Shown here: piece after piece, positions 8,013-15,439 of the stretch
Numbering within the stretch: position 1 is the first letter of the stretch
Layout: each line of letters begins with the position of its first letter
From: Candidatus Gallispira edinburgensis
Lineage (GTDB): Bacteria; Bacillota; Clostridia; Lachnospirales; CAG-274
Reading direction: 5' to 3'
DNA: 48,465 bases
NCBI GenBank assembly: GCA_904395805.1
Contig: CAJFNV010000053.1
Location: 1 to 48,465 of the forward strand
Notes under the pieces: generated by a model
Told to the model about the DNA's origin: nothing
The model's input: the letters and a program-made list of their open reading frames with translations, nothing else
Databases searched by the model: none
Translations under genes and position numbers: made by a program

Positions 8013-8127
8013 GCAATACTGTCAACTTAAAGGATTAACATACACCTAACTTTTTAAAAAGGCGGCGTGCCCGCCACTTGGCTCCTTTGCCTAAAGGGAG
8101 CTGTCAGCCAAAGGCTGACTGAGGGAT
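8013..8127 (+). repeat. 113-bp class intergenic repeat, copy A
   Basis: It begins GCAATACTGTCAACTTAAAG and continues with GATTAACAT, then GGCGGCGTGCCCGCC and TGGCTCC...GGGAGCTGTC. It ends with the stem CAGCC-aaa-GGCTG and GACTGAGGG. The same order is found at 32496-32672 and 41417-41530. It lies in the trpA-azlD convergent gap and may serve as a terminator-like structure for both sides. Confidence 0.8.
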
Positions 8128-8182
8128 TCAACTCCTAACTCCACACTTTTCTAACTTCTAATTTACCTCATAAAAGAAAATT

Positions 8183-8959
8183 TCACCTGAGCCCTTTTAC
8201 AAATTCCCTGACCTTCTCCTGATCACATCCGCTCTCAAAAATCTTCCTTACAATAGCAGAACCTACAATACATCCGTCGGCATAATCATCAAACCTTTCA
8301 ATATCCTCCTTGGTTGATATACCAAAGCCGATACACGCAGGAGTATCAGTATTCCTTTTAACCTCTCTTACAAAGCTTTCAACTCTTGAATCAAATTCCT
8401 TTCTCTCACCTGTAACACCCATTGATGACACACAGTAAACAAAGCCCTTAGCCTCCTTAACAAGCATAGGTATTCTGTCCCCTGATGTAAGTCCCACAAG
8501 AGGTATCATATATATATCGGTTTCGTCAATCAATGGCTTTATCTCGTCATATTCCTCATAGGGCAGATCGGGTATAATAAGTCCGTCAACATCTGCCTTT
8601 ATACAGTTTTCAATAAATTTTTCCTTGCCATATCCGAATATGGTGCTGTAATATACCATTATCACAAGAGGTATTTCGCTTTTCTTTCTCACATTTTCAA
8701 CTATTTTGAATGTATCGTCAACCTTATATCCTCCTGCAAAGGCTCTCAATCCTGCCGCCTGTATTACGGGACCGTCAGCAAGAGGGTCTGAAAAAGGTAT
8801 TCCAAGCTCAATAATATCTGCTCCTGCCTCTTCAAGAGTACAGACAAGCTTTTCGGTCATTTCAGCGGAAGGGTCTCCCGAACAGATATAAGGTATAAGT
8901 GCTTTTTTACCTTCAGCCTTTAGCTCTGCGAATTTTTTATCTATTCTGTTCATATACAT
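8183..8959 (-). CDS. trpA: Tryptophan synthase alpha chain
   Basis: TrpA cleaves indole-3-glycerol phosphate to indole and glyceraldehyde-3-phosphate, and indole is channelled to TrpB. The 258-residue TIM barrel shows the catalytic glutamate and aspartate in IIELGIPFSDPLADGPVIQ (about 48-66). Phosphate-binding loops GLTSGDR and IGFGISTKEDI are also present. The ATG at 8959 overlaps the trpB stop by one base (TAATG) with GGAGA just upstream; an ATG two codons later is a possible alternative start. It is the last gene of the trp operon and ends beside repeat copy A. Confidence 0.96.
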   Translation of the reverse strand: MYMNRIDKKFAELKAEGKKALIPYICSGDPSAEMTEKLVCTLEEAGADIIELGIPFSDPLADGPVIQAAGLRAFAGGYKVDDTFKIVENVRKKSEIPLVIMVYYSTIFGYGKEKFIENCIKADVDGLIIPDLPYEEYDEIKPLIDETDIYMIPLVGLTSGDRIPMLVKEAKGFVYCVSSMGVTGERKEFDSRVESFVREVKRNTDTPACIGFGISTKEDIERFDDYADGCIVGSAIVRKIFESGCDQEKVREFVKGLR

Positions 8960-10143
8960 TAAATCTCCTTTCCAAGATACTTTGCAACAGTGTGTACATC
9001 TTTGTCCCCACGACCTGATAAGTTTACAACAACAATTTTGTCCTTATCCATATGAGGTGCTTCCTTTATAGCCTGAGCAAGAGCATGTGAGCTTTCGATT
9101 GCAGGCATAATTCCCTCAAGTCTGCAAAGAGCCTTAAATGCATCAATTGCCTCATCATCTGTTACAGAAGTATATTCAACTCTCTTTATATCATGTAAAT
9201 ATGCATGCTCGGGACCTACGCCGGGATAGTCAAGTCCTGCACTTATGGAGTAAACAGGCTTTATCTGTCCGTCACCGTCCTGTAAAAGATAAGTTTTCAT
9301 ACCATGGAGAATGCCTACTCTTGACTCGGGAGAAAATGCTGCAGCATGTTCACCTGTTGAAATACCGTGACCTGCAGCCTCAACGCCTACAAGCTCAACG
9401 TCCTTATCCTCTATAAATGGATAGAACATACCTATTGAATTTGAACCGCCCCCCACACAGGCATATACTCTGTCAGGCAGTCTGCCCTCTGCCTCCATCA
9501 TCTGCTTTTTTGTTTCCTCACCTATGATTTTCTGAAAATTCCTTACCATTGTAGGGTATGGATGAGGTCCCACGGCAGAGCCTATAATATAAAAAGTATC
9601 TTCGGCTCTCGCAACCCATGTTCTTATCGCCTCATTTGTGGCATCCTTAAGAGTTCCCGTACCGCTTGAAACAGGCACAACTTTAGCTCCCAGAAGTTCC
9701 ATTCTGAAAACATTGAGCTTCTGTCTTTCAATATCCTCAACACCCATGTAAACTTCACATTCCATACCAAAGAGAGCTGCAACAGTTGCAGTTGCAACAC
9801 CGTGCTGTCCTGCTCCTGTCTCGGCAATAACCTTTGTCTTGCCCATTTTCTTAGCAAGAAGAGCCTGACCTATGGCATTGTTTATCTTATGGGCACCTGT
9901 ATGGTTCAGATCCTCTCTCTTAAGATAAATTTTAGCTCCTCCAAGCTCCTTTGTAAGCCTTTCGGCATAGTAGAGAACAGAAGGTCTGCCTACATACTGT
10001 TTCATATAATACATATATTCATTTTTGAATTCCTCTGTAAAGCAGTACTTTTCATATTCCTTTTCAAGCACCTTTAGAACACTCATCAAGGTTTCGGGAA
10101 CAAACTGTCCTCCGTATATACCAAAATCCTTGTTTAACTCCAT
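8959..10143 (-). CDS. trpB: Tryptophan synthase beta chain
   Basis: TrpB is the pyridoxal-phosphate enzyme that condenses indole with serine to make tryptophan. The 394-residue protein carries the PLP lysine in [10 protein letters not shown] (Lys86). It also has [13 protein letters not shown], the PLP phosphate-binding glycine loop [10 protein letters not shown] and NLSGRGDKD near the end. The standard length and absence of insertions place it in the TrpB1 class that pairs with TrpA. The ATG at 10143 is preferred over a TTG nine bases earlier because AAAGGA is well placed. The trpF stop lies directly upstream, and trpB is coupled to trpA by a one-base overlap. Confidence 0.97.
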   Translation of the reverse strand: MELNKDFGIYGGQFVPETLMSVLKVLEKEYEKYCFTEEFKNEYMYYMKQYVGRPSVLYYAERLTKELGGAKIYLKREDLNHTGAHKINNAIGQALLAKKMGKTKVIAETGAGQHGVATATVAALFGMECEVYMGVEDIERQKLNVFRMELLGAKVVPVSSGTGTLKDATNEAIRTWVARAEDTFYIIGSAVGPHPYPTMVRNFQKIIGEETKKQMMEAEGRLPDRVYACVGGGSNSIGMFYPFIEDKDVELVGVEAAGHGISTGEHAAAFSPESRVGILHGMKTYLLQDGDGQIKPVYSISAGLDYPGVGPEHAYLHDIKRVEYTSVTDDEAIDAFKALCRLEGIMPAIESSHALAQAIKEAPHMDKDKIVVVNLSGRGDKDVHTVAKYLGKEI

Positions 10144-10144
10144 T

Positions 10145-10747
10145 TTATTCAATCCTTTCCATAAATTCCTTTATTTTTTCGTAATTCTTGTAACCGTTTG
10201 CTTCAACAGATGAGCTTAAGTCCACAACATGAGGCTTGACAATTCTTACAGCATCCGGAACATTGTCCTTGTTAAGACCACCTGCCAAAACTGTAAAGTG
10301 GTTTTTGCTGAAATCCCCTGCAATACTCCAGTCAAAAGCTTCACCCGTTCCCCCGTATGCATCTGCTTTGTATTTATCAAGTACAAAACCATTTGCACAG
10401 GTAAAGGCATCTGCCTCTTTTAAGCTTTCTTTGTTTCTCACTCTTACGGCCTTCCACACTTCCCTGCAGACAGCCCTGCAGTCCTCATTGCTTTCATCTG
10501 AATGAAGCTGACAAATATCAAGTCCCACAGCTTTTGCAATTTGGTTTATTTCATCGGGCTTTGTTTCCGTAAAAACACCTACAGTCTTAATATCCTTTCT
10601 CAAAGCCTTTTTTATTGCAATCGCCTCATCTATTGTTACCTTTCTTTTTGTATTGGCAAACACAAGTCCCGCATACTTTATATTTTCAAATTCATTTATC
10701 ATAAAGGCATCATCAACGCGCCTTAAACCGCAAATTTTAATTATCAT
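10145..10747 (-). CDS. trpF: Phosphoribosylanthranilate isomerase
   Basis: TrpF converts N-(5-phosphoribosyl)anthranilate to the carboxyphenylamino-deoxyribulose phosphate used by TrpC. The 200-residue TIM barrel starts [10 protein letters not shown], where the family's catalytic cysteine lies in KICG. It retains GLVFA, VGVF, LHSDE, LDKY and [10 protein letters not shown], and its length is normal. It overlaps the end of trpC by 11 bases, so ribosomes probably re-initiate. It requires phosphoribosylanthranilate, the product of TrpD, which is not encoded in this operon. Confidence 0.95.
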   Translation of the reverse strand: MIIKICGLRRVDDAFMINEFENIKYAGLVFANTKRKVTIDEAIAIKKALRKDIKTVGVFTETKPDEINQIAKAVGLDICQLHSDESNEDCRAVCREVWKAVRVRNKESLKEADAFTCANGFVLDKYKADAYGGTGEAFDWSIAGDFSKNHFTVLAGGLNKDNVPDAVRIVKPHVVDLSSSVEANGYKNYEKIKEFMERIE

Positions 10748-11513
10748 AAGCCATTTTAAACTCCATAGCCTTAGCTCTTATGTCATCACAGCGCATAAAG
10801 CTTTCTCCTACAAGTATTCCGTTAATATCAGCCTGTTTAAGTATTTTTACATCGTCCGTTGTGTGAATAGAACTTTCACTGAGAACAATTTTATCCTTTG
10901 GTATAAGCTCTCTTAATCTTACCGTTGTATAAATATCCTCGCTGAAATCCTTTAAGTTTCTGTTATTTATTCCTATTATATCAGCACCTGCCTCAAGGGC
11001 AAGATCAATTTCCTTTTCATTGTGAGTTTCAACAAGAGGTTCAAAGCCTACACCCCTTGCAATGTTTATATATTCCCTTAACACTCTCTTACTCTTAAGT
11101 ATAGCAGCAATAAGAAGAATAGTTGAAGCTCCCATTTCCCTTGCCTCAAATATCTGTAAAGGACTTACAACAAAGTCCTTTCTCAAAAGAGGAAGGCTTA
11201 CTTCTCTGTGAATAGCCCTTAAATATTCGGAACTTCCCATAAAGAACTTTTCTTCTGTCAGCACCGATATGGCGTCCACAGCTCCTTCATACTCCATTGC
11301 AATTTCAACAGGCTTAAAATCAGGTCTTATAAGTCCTCTTGAAGGAGAAGCCTTTTTCACCTCGCCTATTATTGAAAGTCCGGGCTTTGCCATAGCCTCT
11401 CTGAAATCCGCAACAGGTCTTTCCATTGCCTCATAAAGTCTTTTTGTATCAAATCTGTAACTGCTTGTTGTCAGATATTCCTTTTTAACCTCAACTATAT
11501 TATCTAAAATCAT
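10737..11513 (-). CDS. trpC: Indole-3-glycerol phosphate synthase
   Basis: TrpC closes the indole ring of indole-3-glycerol phosphate. The 258-residue barrel contains IIGEVKKASPSRGLI (catalytic lysine region), LRKDFVV, GINNRNLKDF and LSESSI, as in the family. The start has GGAGGTATTACC directly upstream. trpC overlaps trpF downstream. In most Firmicutes trp operons trpD lies immediately before trpC; here 146 bp of spacer with a hairpin repeat separates it from trpG. Confidence 0.96.
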   Translation of the reverse strand: MILDNIVEVKKEYLTTSSYRFDTKRLYEAMERPVADFREAMAKPGLSIIGEVKKASPSRGLIRPDFKPVEIAMEYEGAVDAISVLTEEKFFMGSSEYLRAIHREVSLPLLRKDFVVSPLQIFEAREMGASTILLIAAILKSKRVLREYINIARGVGFEPLVETHNEKEIDLALEAGADIIGINNRNLKDFSEDIYTTVRLRELIPKDKIVLSESSIHTTDDVKILKQADINGILVGESFMRCDDIRAKAMEFKMAYDN

Positions 11514-11659
11514 GGTAATACCTCCAAAAACTAAATGTCATAAATTCAAACCTTTGCAGACTTAAAGAAATAACGGCCAACACACCTCTATTGCCTCCCT
11601 TTCAAGGGAGGGGGACCGGCTTCGCCGGTGGAGGGTTTTTCTAAATCTGCTATATTGAC
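11514..11659. repeat. trpC-trpG gap with hairpin repeat, at the usual site of trpD
   Basis: Around 11594-11639 the plus strand shows CTCCCTT-tc-AAGGGAG, then ACCGGC-ttc-GCCGGT and GGAGGGTTTTT. This has the same two-stem architecture as the core of the 113-bp repeats, with different stem bases. No reading frame in the gap resembles TrpD, and no promoter is evident. Confidence 0.7.
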
Positions 11660-12226
11660 TTAAAATCCGCCCTTAACAAAATTCTCAATTATCCTTATAC
11701 CCTCGGGAGTATTTATGCTCTCGGGGTGAAACTGCAATCCTATCACATCGTATTCCTTATGCTTTAAAGCCATTATTTCCCCTTCCGCCATAGCCGTAAC
11801 CTCAAGGCAATCGGGAAGTGTATCAGCCTTTACGGAAAGAGAATGGTATCTTGCCACCTGCATAGGCTGGGGACAGCCTTCAAATACGCCTTTTCCGTTG
11901 TGTTCCATAAATGAATACTTGCCGTGGCAAAGCTCCTTTGCATTTGTGACCACAGCACCGTATGCAGCGGCTATTGACTGATGTCCCAGGCACACCCCCA
12001 TAAGAGGGATCTTCCCGCCTACGGTTTTTATTATTTCTATACAGTTTCCTGCCTCCCCGGGAGTTTTGGGACCGGGAGATATTATAACACGGTCAGGATT
12101 CATTTCAAGAATTGCCTTTCCGTCGATCTCGTCATTTCTGAATACTCTTATATCTCTGTCAAACTCACCTATATACTGATACAGATTAAATGTAAAGCTG
12201 TCATAATTATCAACCAAAACTATCAT
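11660..12226 (-). CDS. trpG: Anthranilate synthase component II (glutamine amidotransferase)
   Basis: TrpG supplies ammonia from glutamine to TrpE for anthranilate formation. The 188-residue class-I amidotransferase shows VDNYDSFTFN at the start, the nucleophile cysteine in GVCLGHQSIA (about residue 78) and the His-Glu pair in QFHPESINTPEG. It is a stand-alone domain, not fused to TrpD as in enteric bacteria. The ATG overlaps the trpE stop by one base (TAATG). The GGAGGGG that would serve as its ribosome site lies in the last codons of trpE. Confidence 0.96.
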   Translation of the reverse strand: MIVLVDNYDSFTFNLYQYIGEFDRDIRVFRNDEIDGKAILEMNPDRVIISPGPKTPGEAGNCIEIIKTVGGKIPLMGVCLGHQSIAAAYGAVVTNAKELCHGKYSFMEHNGKGVFEGCPQPMQVARYHSLSVKADTLPDCLEVTAMAEGEIMALKHKEYDVIGLQFHPESINTPEGIRIIENFVKGGF

Positions 12227-13608
12227 TATACTTCCCCTCCTATTGACTTGACCAGTGCTCTTACCTTGTTATGGCTCTCTTCATATTCCATTTCAGGAAT
12301 ACTGTCTGCAACAATGCCTGCTCCCGCCTGCATATAGACATTGCCGTCTTTTATTATCATTGTTCTTATGGCAATACAGGTGTCCATATTTCCGTTAAAG
12401 TCAAAGTAACCAACGGCACCGCCGTATAAGCCTCTCTTTTCGTCCTCAAGTTCTTCAATAATTTCCATAGCCCTTATTTTGGGAGCACCTGAAAGAGTAC
12501 CTGCCGGAAGAAATGTTGAAAGGACTTCAAAGCTGTCTGTATTTTCTCTCTTTGTTCCCTCCACAAGTGAAACAAGGTGCATAACATGTGAGTAATAGTG
12601 TACCTGCATAAATTCCTTTATTTTAACACTTCCTATTTCAGCCACGCGTCCCATATCATTTCTTGCAAGGTCAACAAGCATTGTATGCTCAGCCTTTTCC
12701 TTAGGGTCATCAAGAAGTCCTGCTGCAATTTCTATATCCTCTTTGGGATTTCTGCCTCTTTTTCTCGTTCCCGCAATAGGACAGGTCCTCACTGTATCTC
12801 CCTTTACTTCCACAAGCATTTCGGGAGAGGAACCTGCAACATAATAATCACCGAAGTTAAAGTAAAACAGATAAGGCGAAGGATTAATAGCTCTTAATCT
12901 TCTGTATAAATCTATAGGTTTGTCATTTGTTCTGGCAGTAAGTCTTTGTGAAAGCACTACCTGAAAAATATCACCTTCATATATATATTTCTTTGCTTTT
13001 TCAACAATGTTTTCATATTTCTCTTTCGTCATATTTGACGTAAACTTAATAGGCGTCTGTTCCTTTACTGCGTAATGCTCAGCAGGAACTGAGGATTTGA
13101 CCTCTTTTTCCATTCTGTCAAGTACTTTATCGGCACTTTTCTCATCATCAGAGAGAACAACGATTTTTATCCTGTCGTGTAAGTGGTCATAAATTATAAA
13201 TTCGTCAAAAACCATAAGATGAACAGTAGGTGTATTTACAACCTCTTTATTTTCATCGGGAAGCTTTTCATACTGCCTTATAATGTCATAATCTATTGCT
13301 CCCACGGCACCTCCTGTAAAAGGCAGATCATAATCATCTGTAACATTAATACTTTTAACGTATTCCCTTACACCGTCAAGAAGTCTGCCCTTAACAGTTC
13401 TTGTTCCCGTCTTTTCCTCAATTGTAAGCTCATCATCTCCCTTTAAAACCGCCATAGGATTTTTACCCATTATGGAAAAGTTTGTTTTTCCCTCACCACG
13501 GCTTTCAAGGAGGAATCCCTTTTCATTTCCCACATACTTGTAAAAAATGGTAATAGGTGTTTCCGTATCTCCCGAAAACTCTCTTACAAAAGTCCTTAAA
13601 TTTCTCAT
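12226..13608 (-). CDS. trpE: Anthranilate synthase component I
   Basis: TrpE makes anthranilate from chorismate and ammonia, the committed step of tryptophan synthesis. The 460-residue protein has the chorismate-binding core with GDIFQVVLSQR, NPSPYLFYF, SPEMLV, TCPIAGTR, ELARN-like LVDLARND and FLPAGTLSGAPK. The N-terminal part contains LLESR, close to the family's tryptophan feedback-inhibition LLES element. The ATG at 13608 is preferred because AAGGAG is nine bases upstream; a TTG six bases earlier is too close. It is the first gene after the T-box leader. Confidence 0.96.
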   Translation of the reverse strand: MRNLRTFVREFSGDTETPITIFYKYVGNEKGFLLESRGEGKTNFSIMGKNPMAVLKGDDELTIEEKTGTRTVKGRLLDGVREYVKSINVTDDYDLPFTGGAVGAIDYDIIRQYEKLPDENKEVVNTPTVHLMVFDEFIIYDHLHDRIKIVVLSDDEKSADKVLDRMEKEVKSSVPAEHYAVKEQTPIKFTSNMTKEKYENIVEKAKKYIYEGDIFQVVLSQRLTARTNDKPIDLYRRLRAINPSPYLFYFNFGDYYVAGSSPEMLVEVKGDTVRTCPIAGTRKRGRNPKEDIEIAAGLLDDPKEKAEHTMLVDLARNDMGRVAEIGSVKIKEFMQVHYYSHVMHLVSLVEGTKRENTDSFEVLSTFLPAGTLSGAPKIRAMEIIEELEDEKRGLYGGAVGYFDFNGNMDTCIAIRTMIIKDGNVYMQAGAGIVADSIPEMEYEESHNKVRALVKSIGGEV

Positions 13609-13675
13609 AGCCAAATTCTCCTTTTCATTGTATTAATTTCAGTCTGCCGATGGAGAATTAATGAGATTTTTAAAT

Positions 13676-13915
13676 AAAAAAAAGACCTTGCCCGAATTGG
13701 ACAAGGTCGAAAATACGCCTAGTTAAGCCACCAATCCCAGATACTAACATATCCTGTCTCTGTAACGGGAGAACCCGTTGCAAGCTAATAAGTCTACTGA
13801 TAAAACCGTTCGCCGCAAGTCTCATAAGTCCATTCATCAAAAACCTCAGCACTGACTTGCACCAACCGTCAGCTCTCTGTAACCTCGATTTAAGACTACT
13901 CTTCTTAATCATCGA
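13676..13915 (-). ncRNA. T-box leader, tryptophan specifier, with terminator
   Basis: The minus strand shows stem I features (CAGAGAGC, GGTTGGTGCAAG) and a specifier triplet TGG (13830-13832) within GAATGGACTT. A candidate T-box bulge TGGTGGC lies at 13727-13733, whose UGGC can pair with the GCCA 3' end expected of bacterial tRNA-Trp. The 10-bp terminator stem at 13684-13708 is followed by eight T. Uncharged tRNA-Trp would stabilise the antiterminator and let transcription reach trpE. The canonical AGGGTGGNACCGCG box is divergent here. Apparent coding capacity in this stretch is fortuitous. Confidence 0.85.
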
Positions 13916-13936
13916 CATTTATTTGAAATTGAAGTT

Positions 13937-13965
13937 ATTATATCACAGAATTTTAGTCTTGTAAA
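13937..13965 (-). promoter_or_regulatory. Promoter of the T-box-trp operon
   Basis: The minus strand reads TTTACA (13960-13965), a 17-bp spacer and TATAAT (13937-13942). It lies directly before the T-box leader. Confidence 0.8.
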
Positions 13966-13970
13966 GGGGT

Positions 13971-14028
13971 AAATTTAATTTTTTTAATTTAAAACATAAA
14001 AACATAAATTTAATTTTTTAATTTAAAA
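13971..14028. repeat. AT-only direct repeat
   Basis: Two near-identical copies of a 23-24 base A/T block (13971-13994 and 14006-14028) lie between the diverging trp and toxin promoters. Each is itself close to an inverted repeat (AAATTTAA...TTAATTTAAAA). It may simply be promoter-upstream AT-rich DNA. Confidence 0.5.
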
Positions 14029-14046
14029 TTTCAAAATGCTGCAATA

Positions 14047-14076
14047 TTGACGGCAATCACAACATTATGTTATAAT
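14047..14076 (+). promoter_or_regulatory. Promoter of the small toxin mRNA
   Basis: The plus strand reads TTGACG (14047-14052), an 18-bp spacer and TATAAT (14071-14076). It implies a leader of about 115 bases before the peptide, typical of type I toxin mRNAs. Confidence 0.75.
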
Positions 14077-14200
14077 TTCATTAAGCTGATTTATATCAGC
14101 CCGCAAGAGGGAATAGTTAGGTTTGTCATATTGCTGTGCAATATTACTAGCCAAGCATCCGGGACGGTTGTAAATAATGCCCCGAAAGGGGTGTTTGCCT

Positions 14201-14269
14201 ATGGATTATTACGAGTATATTTTAGTTTTAACTCTGATAATAATTATTTTAGGATACATAAAAAAATAA
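14201..14269 (+). CDS. Small hydrophobic peptide, probable type I toxin
   Basis: This 22-codon gene begins MDYYEYILVL, continues with a run of isoleucine and leucine, and ends GYIKK. It is a single membrane segment with a basic tail, like the TxpA/BsrG and holin-like toxins of Firmicutes. Its Shine-Dalgarno GGGG (14188-14191) forms the 3' arm of the hairpin CCCC-GAAA-GGGG (14180-14191), so translation would be masked, another common trait of such toxins. The mRNA has a long leader, and its 3' part is complementary to an RNA from a convergent promoter (14363-14391). Membrane toxicity is inferred from this architecture; no close named relative was recognised. Confidence 0.72.
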   Translation: MDYYEYILVLTLIIIILGYIKK

Positions 14270-14356
14270 CCGCCCTCACTCCCCAAAGTTAGACGGTTAT
14301 TTATAACTACAGTTTTGGGGGCATGCAACCGCTTAGGTTGCTCCCTCTTGTCTTGT
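14261..14356 (-). ncRNA. Probable antisense RNA antitoxin
   Basis: A strong minus-strand promoter at 14363-14391 would start an RNA near 14356. The RNA contains a 5' hairpin GCAACC-taagc-GGTTGC and ends at a stem AATAACCG/CGGTTATT (14265-14301) followed by a T run at 14261-14266. The roughly 95-base RNA overlaps the 3' end of the toxin gene and its downstream region. This is the RatA/SR4-like arrangement of type I systems. Confidence 0.7.
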
Positions 14357-14362
14357 ATAATT

Positions 14363-14391
14363 ATAATACCACAATATTTATTTACAGTCAA
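14363..14391 (-). promoter_or_regulatory. Promoter of the antisense RNA
   Basis: The minus strand reads TTGACT (14386-14391), a 17-bp spacer and TATTAT (14363-14368). TATAAT also occurs on the plus strand at 14356-14361 and may act as a -10 for the peptidase gene, so the site may be bidirectional. Confidence 0.75.
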
Positions 14392-14408
14392 GGGCTGGGA
14401 GAGATAAA

Positions 14409-15326
14409 ATGAAAGAGATAAAAATAACAGACATAGGAAACATAAACATAGGAAACGCACAGGATCAGTTAAACGGAACGGGAGTTACAGTTATAATATC
14501 AAAGGAAGGTATGGGGGCAGGCATTGATATAAGAGGAGGCGGTCCTGCATCAAGAGAAACTCCCCTTTTAAATCCCCTTATGCAGGCAGACTATATAAAT
14601 GCCCTTGTATTAAGCGGCGGCTCAGCTTACGGTCTTGATGCATCTGCAGGTGTAATGGAATATCTGGAAGAAAGAAATATCGGCTTTGACACAGGTGTTG
14701 CAAAAGTTCCTCTTGTGTGCCAGAGCTGTATATTTGACTTAGGCTATAAAAATCCCAAAGTCCGCCCCGACAAGAAAATGGGTTATGATGCCTGTATTGA
14801 TTCGGAGCTTAATATTCCAAAGGAGGGCAGCATAGGTGCAGGTACTGGCGCCACAGTGGGAAAGCTTTACGGTATGGAACAGTCTCAGAAATCAGGTATG
14901 GGAATATATGCTCTTCAGATAGGTGAGCTTAAGATAGGTGCAATAGTTGTTGTCAACGCTTTCGGAGATGTTTTTGATGACAAGGGCAATAAAATTGCAG
15001 GACTTACAAATACAGAGGGAACAGGATTCCTTGACTTTAAGAAAGAAATGTATAAGTCCCTTACACCTAAAAATCAGTTTACAGGCAACACAACAATAGG
15101 TGCGGTTATAACAAATGCAAAGTTTGAAAAATCAATGCTTTCAAAAATTGCCTCTATGGCACAAAACGGTCTTGCAAGACGCATATCCCCTGTTCACACA
15201 ATGGCAGACGGCGACAGTATATATGCCCTTTCCGTTGGAAATGTCATTGCCGATATAAATGTTGTGGGCACTCTTGCCTGTCAGGTTATGGAAACAGCAA
15301 TTGAACGTGCAGTTAAAATGGCATAA
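14409..15326 (+). CDS. P1 family (S58, DmpA-like) aminopeptidase
   Basis: The 305-residue protein belongs to the self-cleaving N-terminal-nucleophile family that includes DmpA and beta-peptidyl aminopeptidases. Visible family blocks are VTVIISKEGMGAGIDIRGGGPASRET, ALVLSGGSAYGLDASAGVMEYLEE, GAGTGATVGK and GNTTIGAVITNA (226-237). The last probably holds the threonine exposed by autocleavage. No signal peptide is seen, so it is probably cytoplasmic; the substrate is unknown. GGGAGAG lies upstream of the ATG at 14409. The gene stands alone on the plus strand, just past the toxin-antitoxin locus, and ends at paired terminators. Confidence 0.9.
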   Translation: MKEIKITDIGNINIGNAQDQLNGTGVTVIISKEGMGAGIDIRGGGPASRETPLLNPLMQADYINALVLSGGSAYGLDASAGVMEYLEERNIGFDTGVAKVPLVCQSCIFDLGYKNPKVRPDKKMGYDACIDSELNIPKEGSIGAGTGATVGKLYGMEQSQKSGMGIYALQIGELKIGAIVVVNAFGDVFDDKGNKIAGLTNTEGTGFLDFKKEMYKSLTPKNQFTGNTTIGAVITNAKFEKSMLSKIASMAQNGLARRISPVHTMADGDSIYALSVGNVIADINVVGTLACQVMETAIERAVKMA

Positions 15327-15342
15327 AATTCATAACAAAATT

Positions 15343-15358
15343 CAGCCCGGCTGATTTT
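15343..15358 (+). terminator. Short terminator after the S58 peptidase
   Basis: CAGCC-c-GGCTG (15343-15353) is followed by ATTTTT. The stem is small, and the larger bidirectional hairpin just downstream may be the main stop. Confidence 0.5.
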
Positions 15359-15367
15359 TGAAAAAAC

Positions 15368-15411
15368 AAAATATCCGTAAATACTCCCAAAAGAATATTT
15401 ACGGATATTTT
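15368..15411. terminator. Bidirectional terminator between convergent genes
   Basis: A perfect 16-bp stem (15368-15383 with 15396-15411) and a 12-base loop separate the plus-strand peptidase from the minus-strand stalk-domain gene. A-rich and T-rich flanks allow it to work in both directions. Confidence 0.85.
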
Positions 15412-15439
15412 TATACTTATTATAAATCCCCATTCTTTC

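Noticed and set aside
13670..13918. An 82-codon frame on the minus strand before trpE
   Set aside because: It coincides with the T-box leader and its terminator, which explain the sequence; no ribosome site precedes it.
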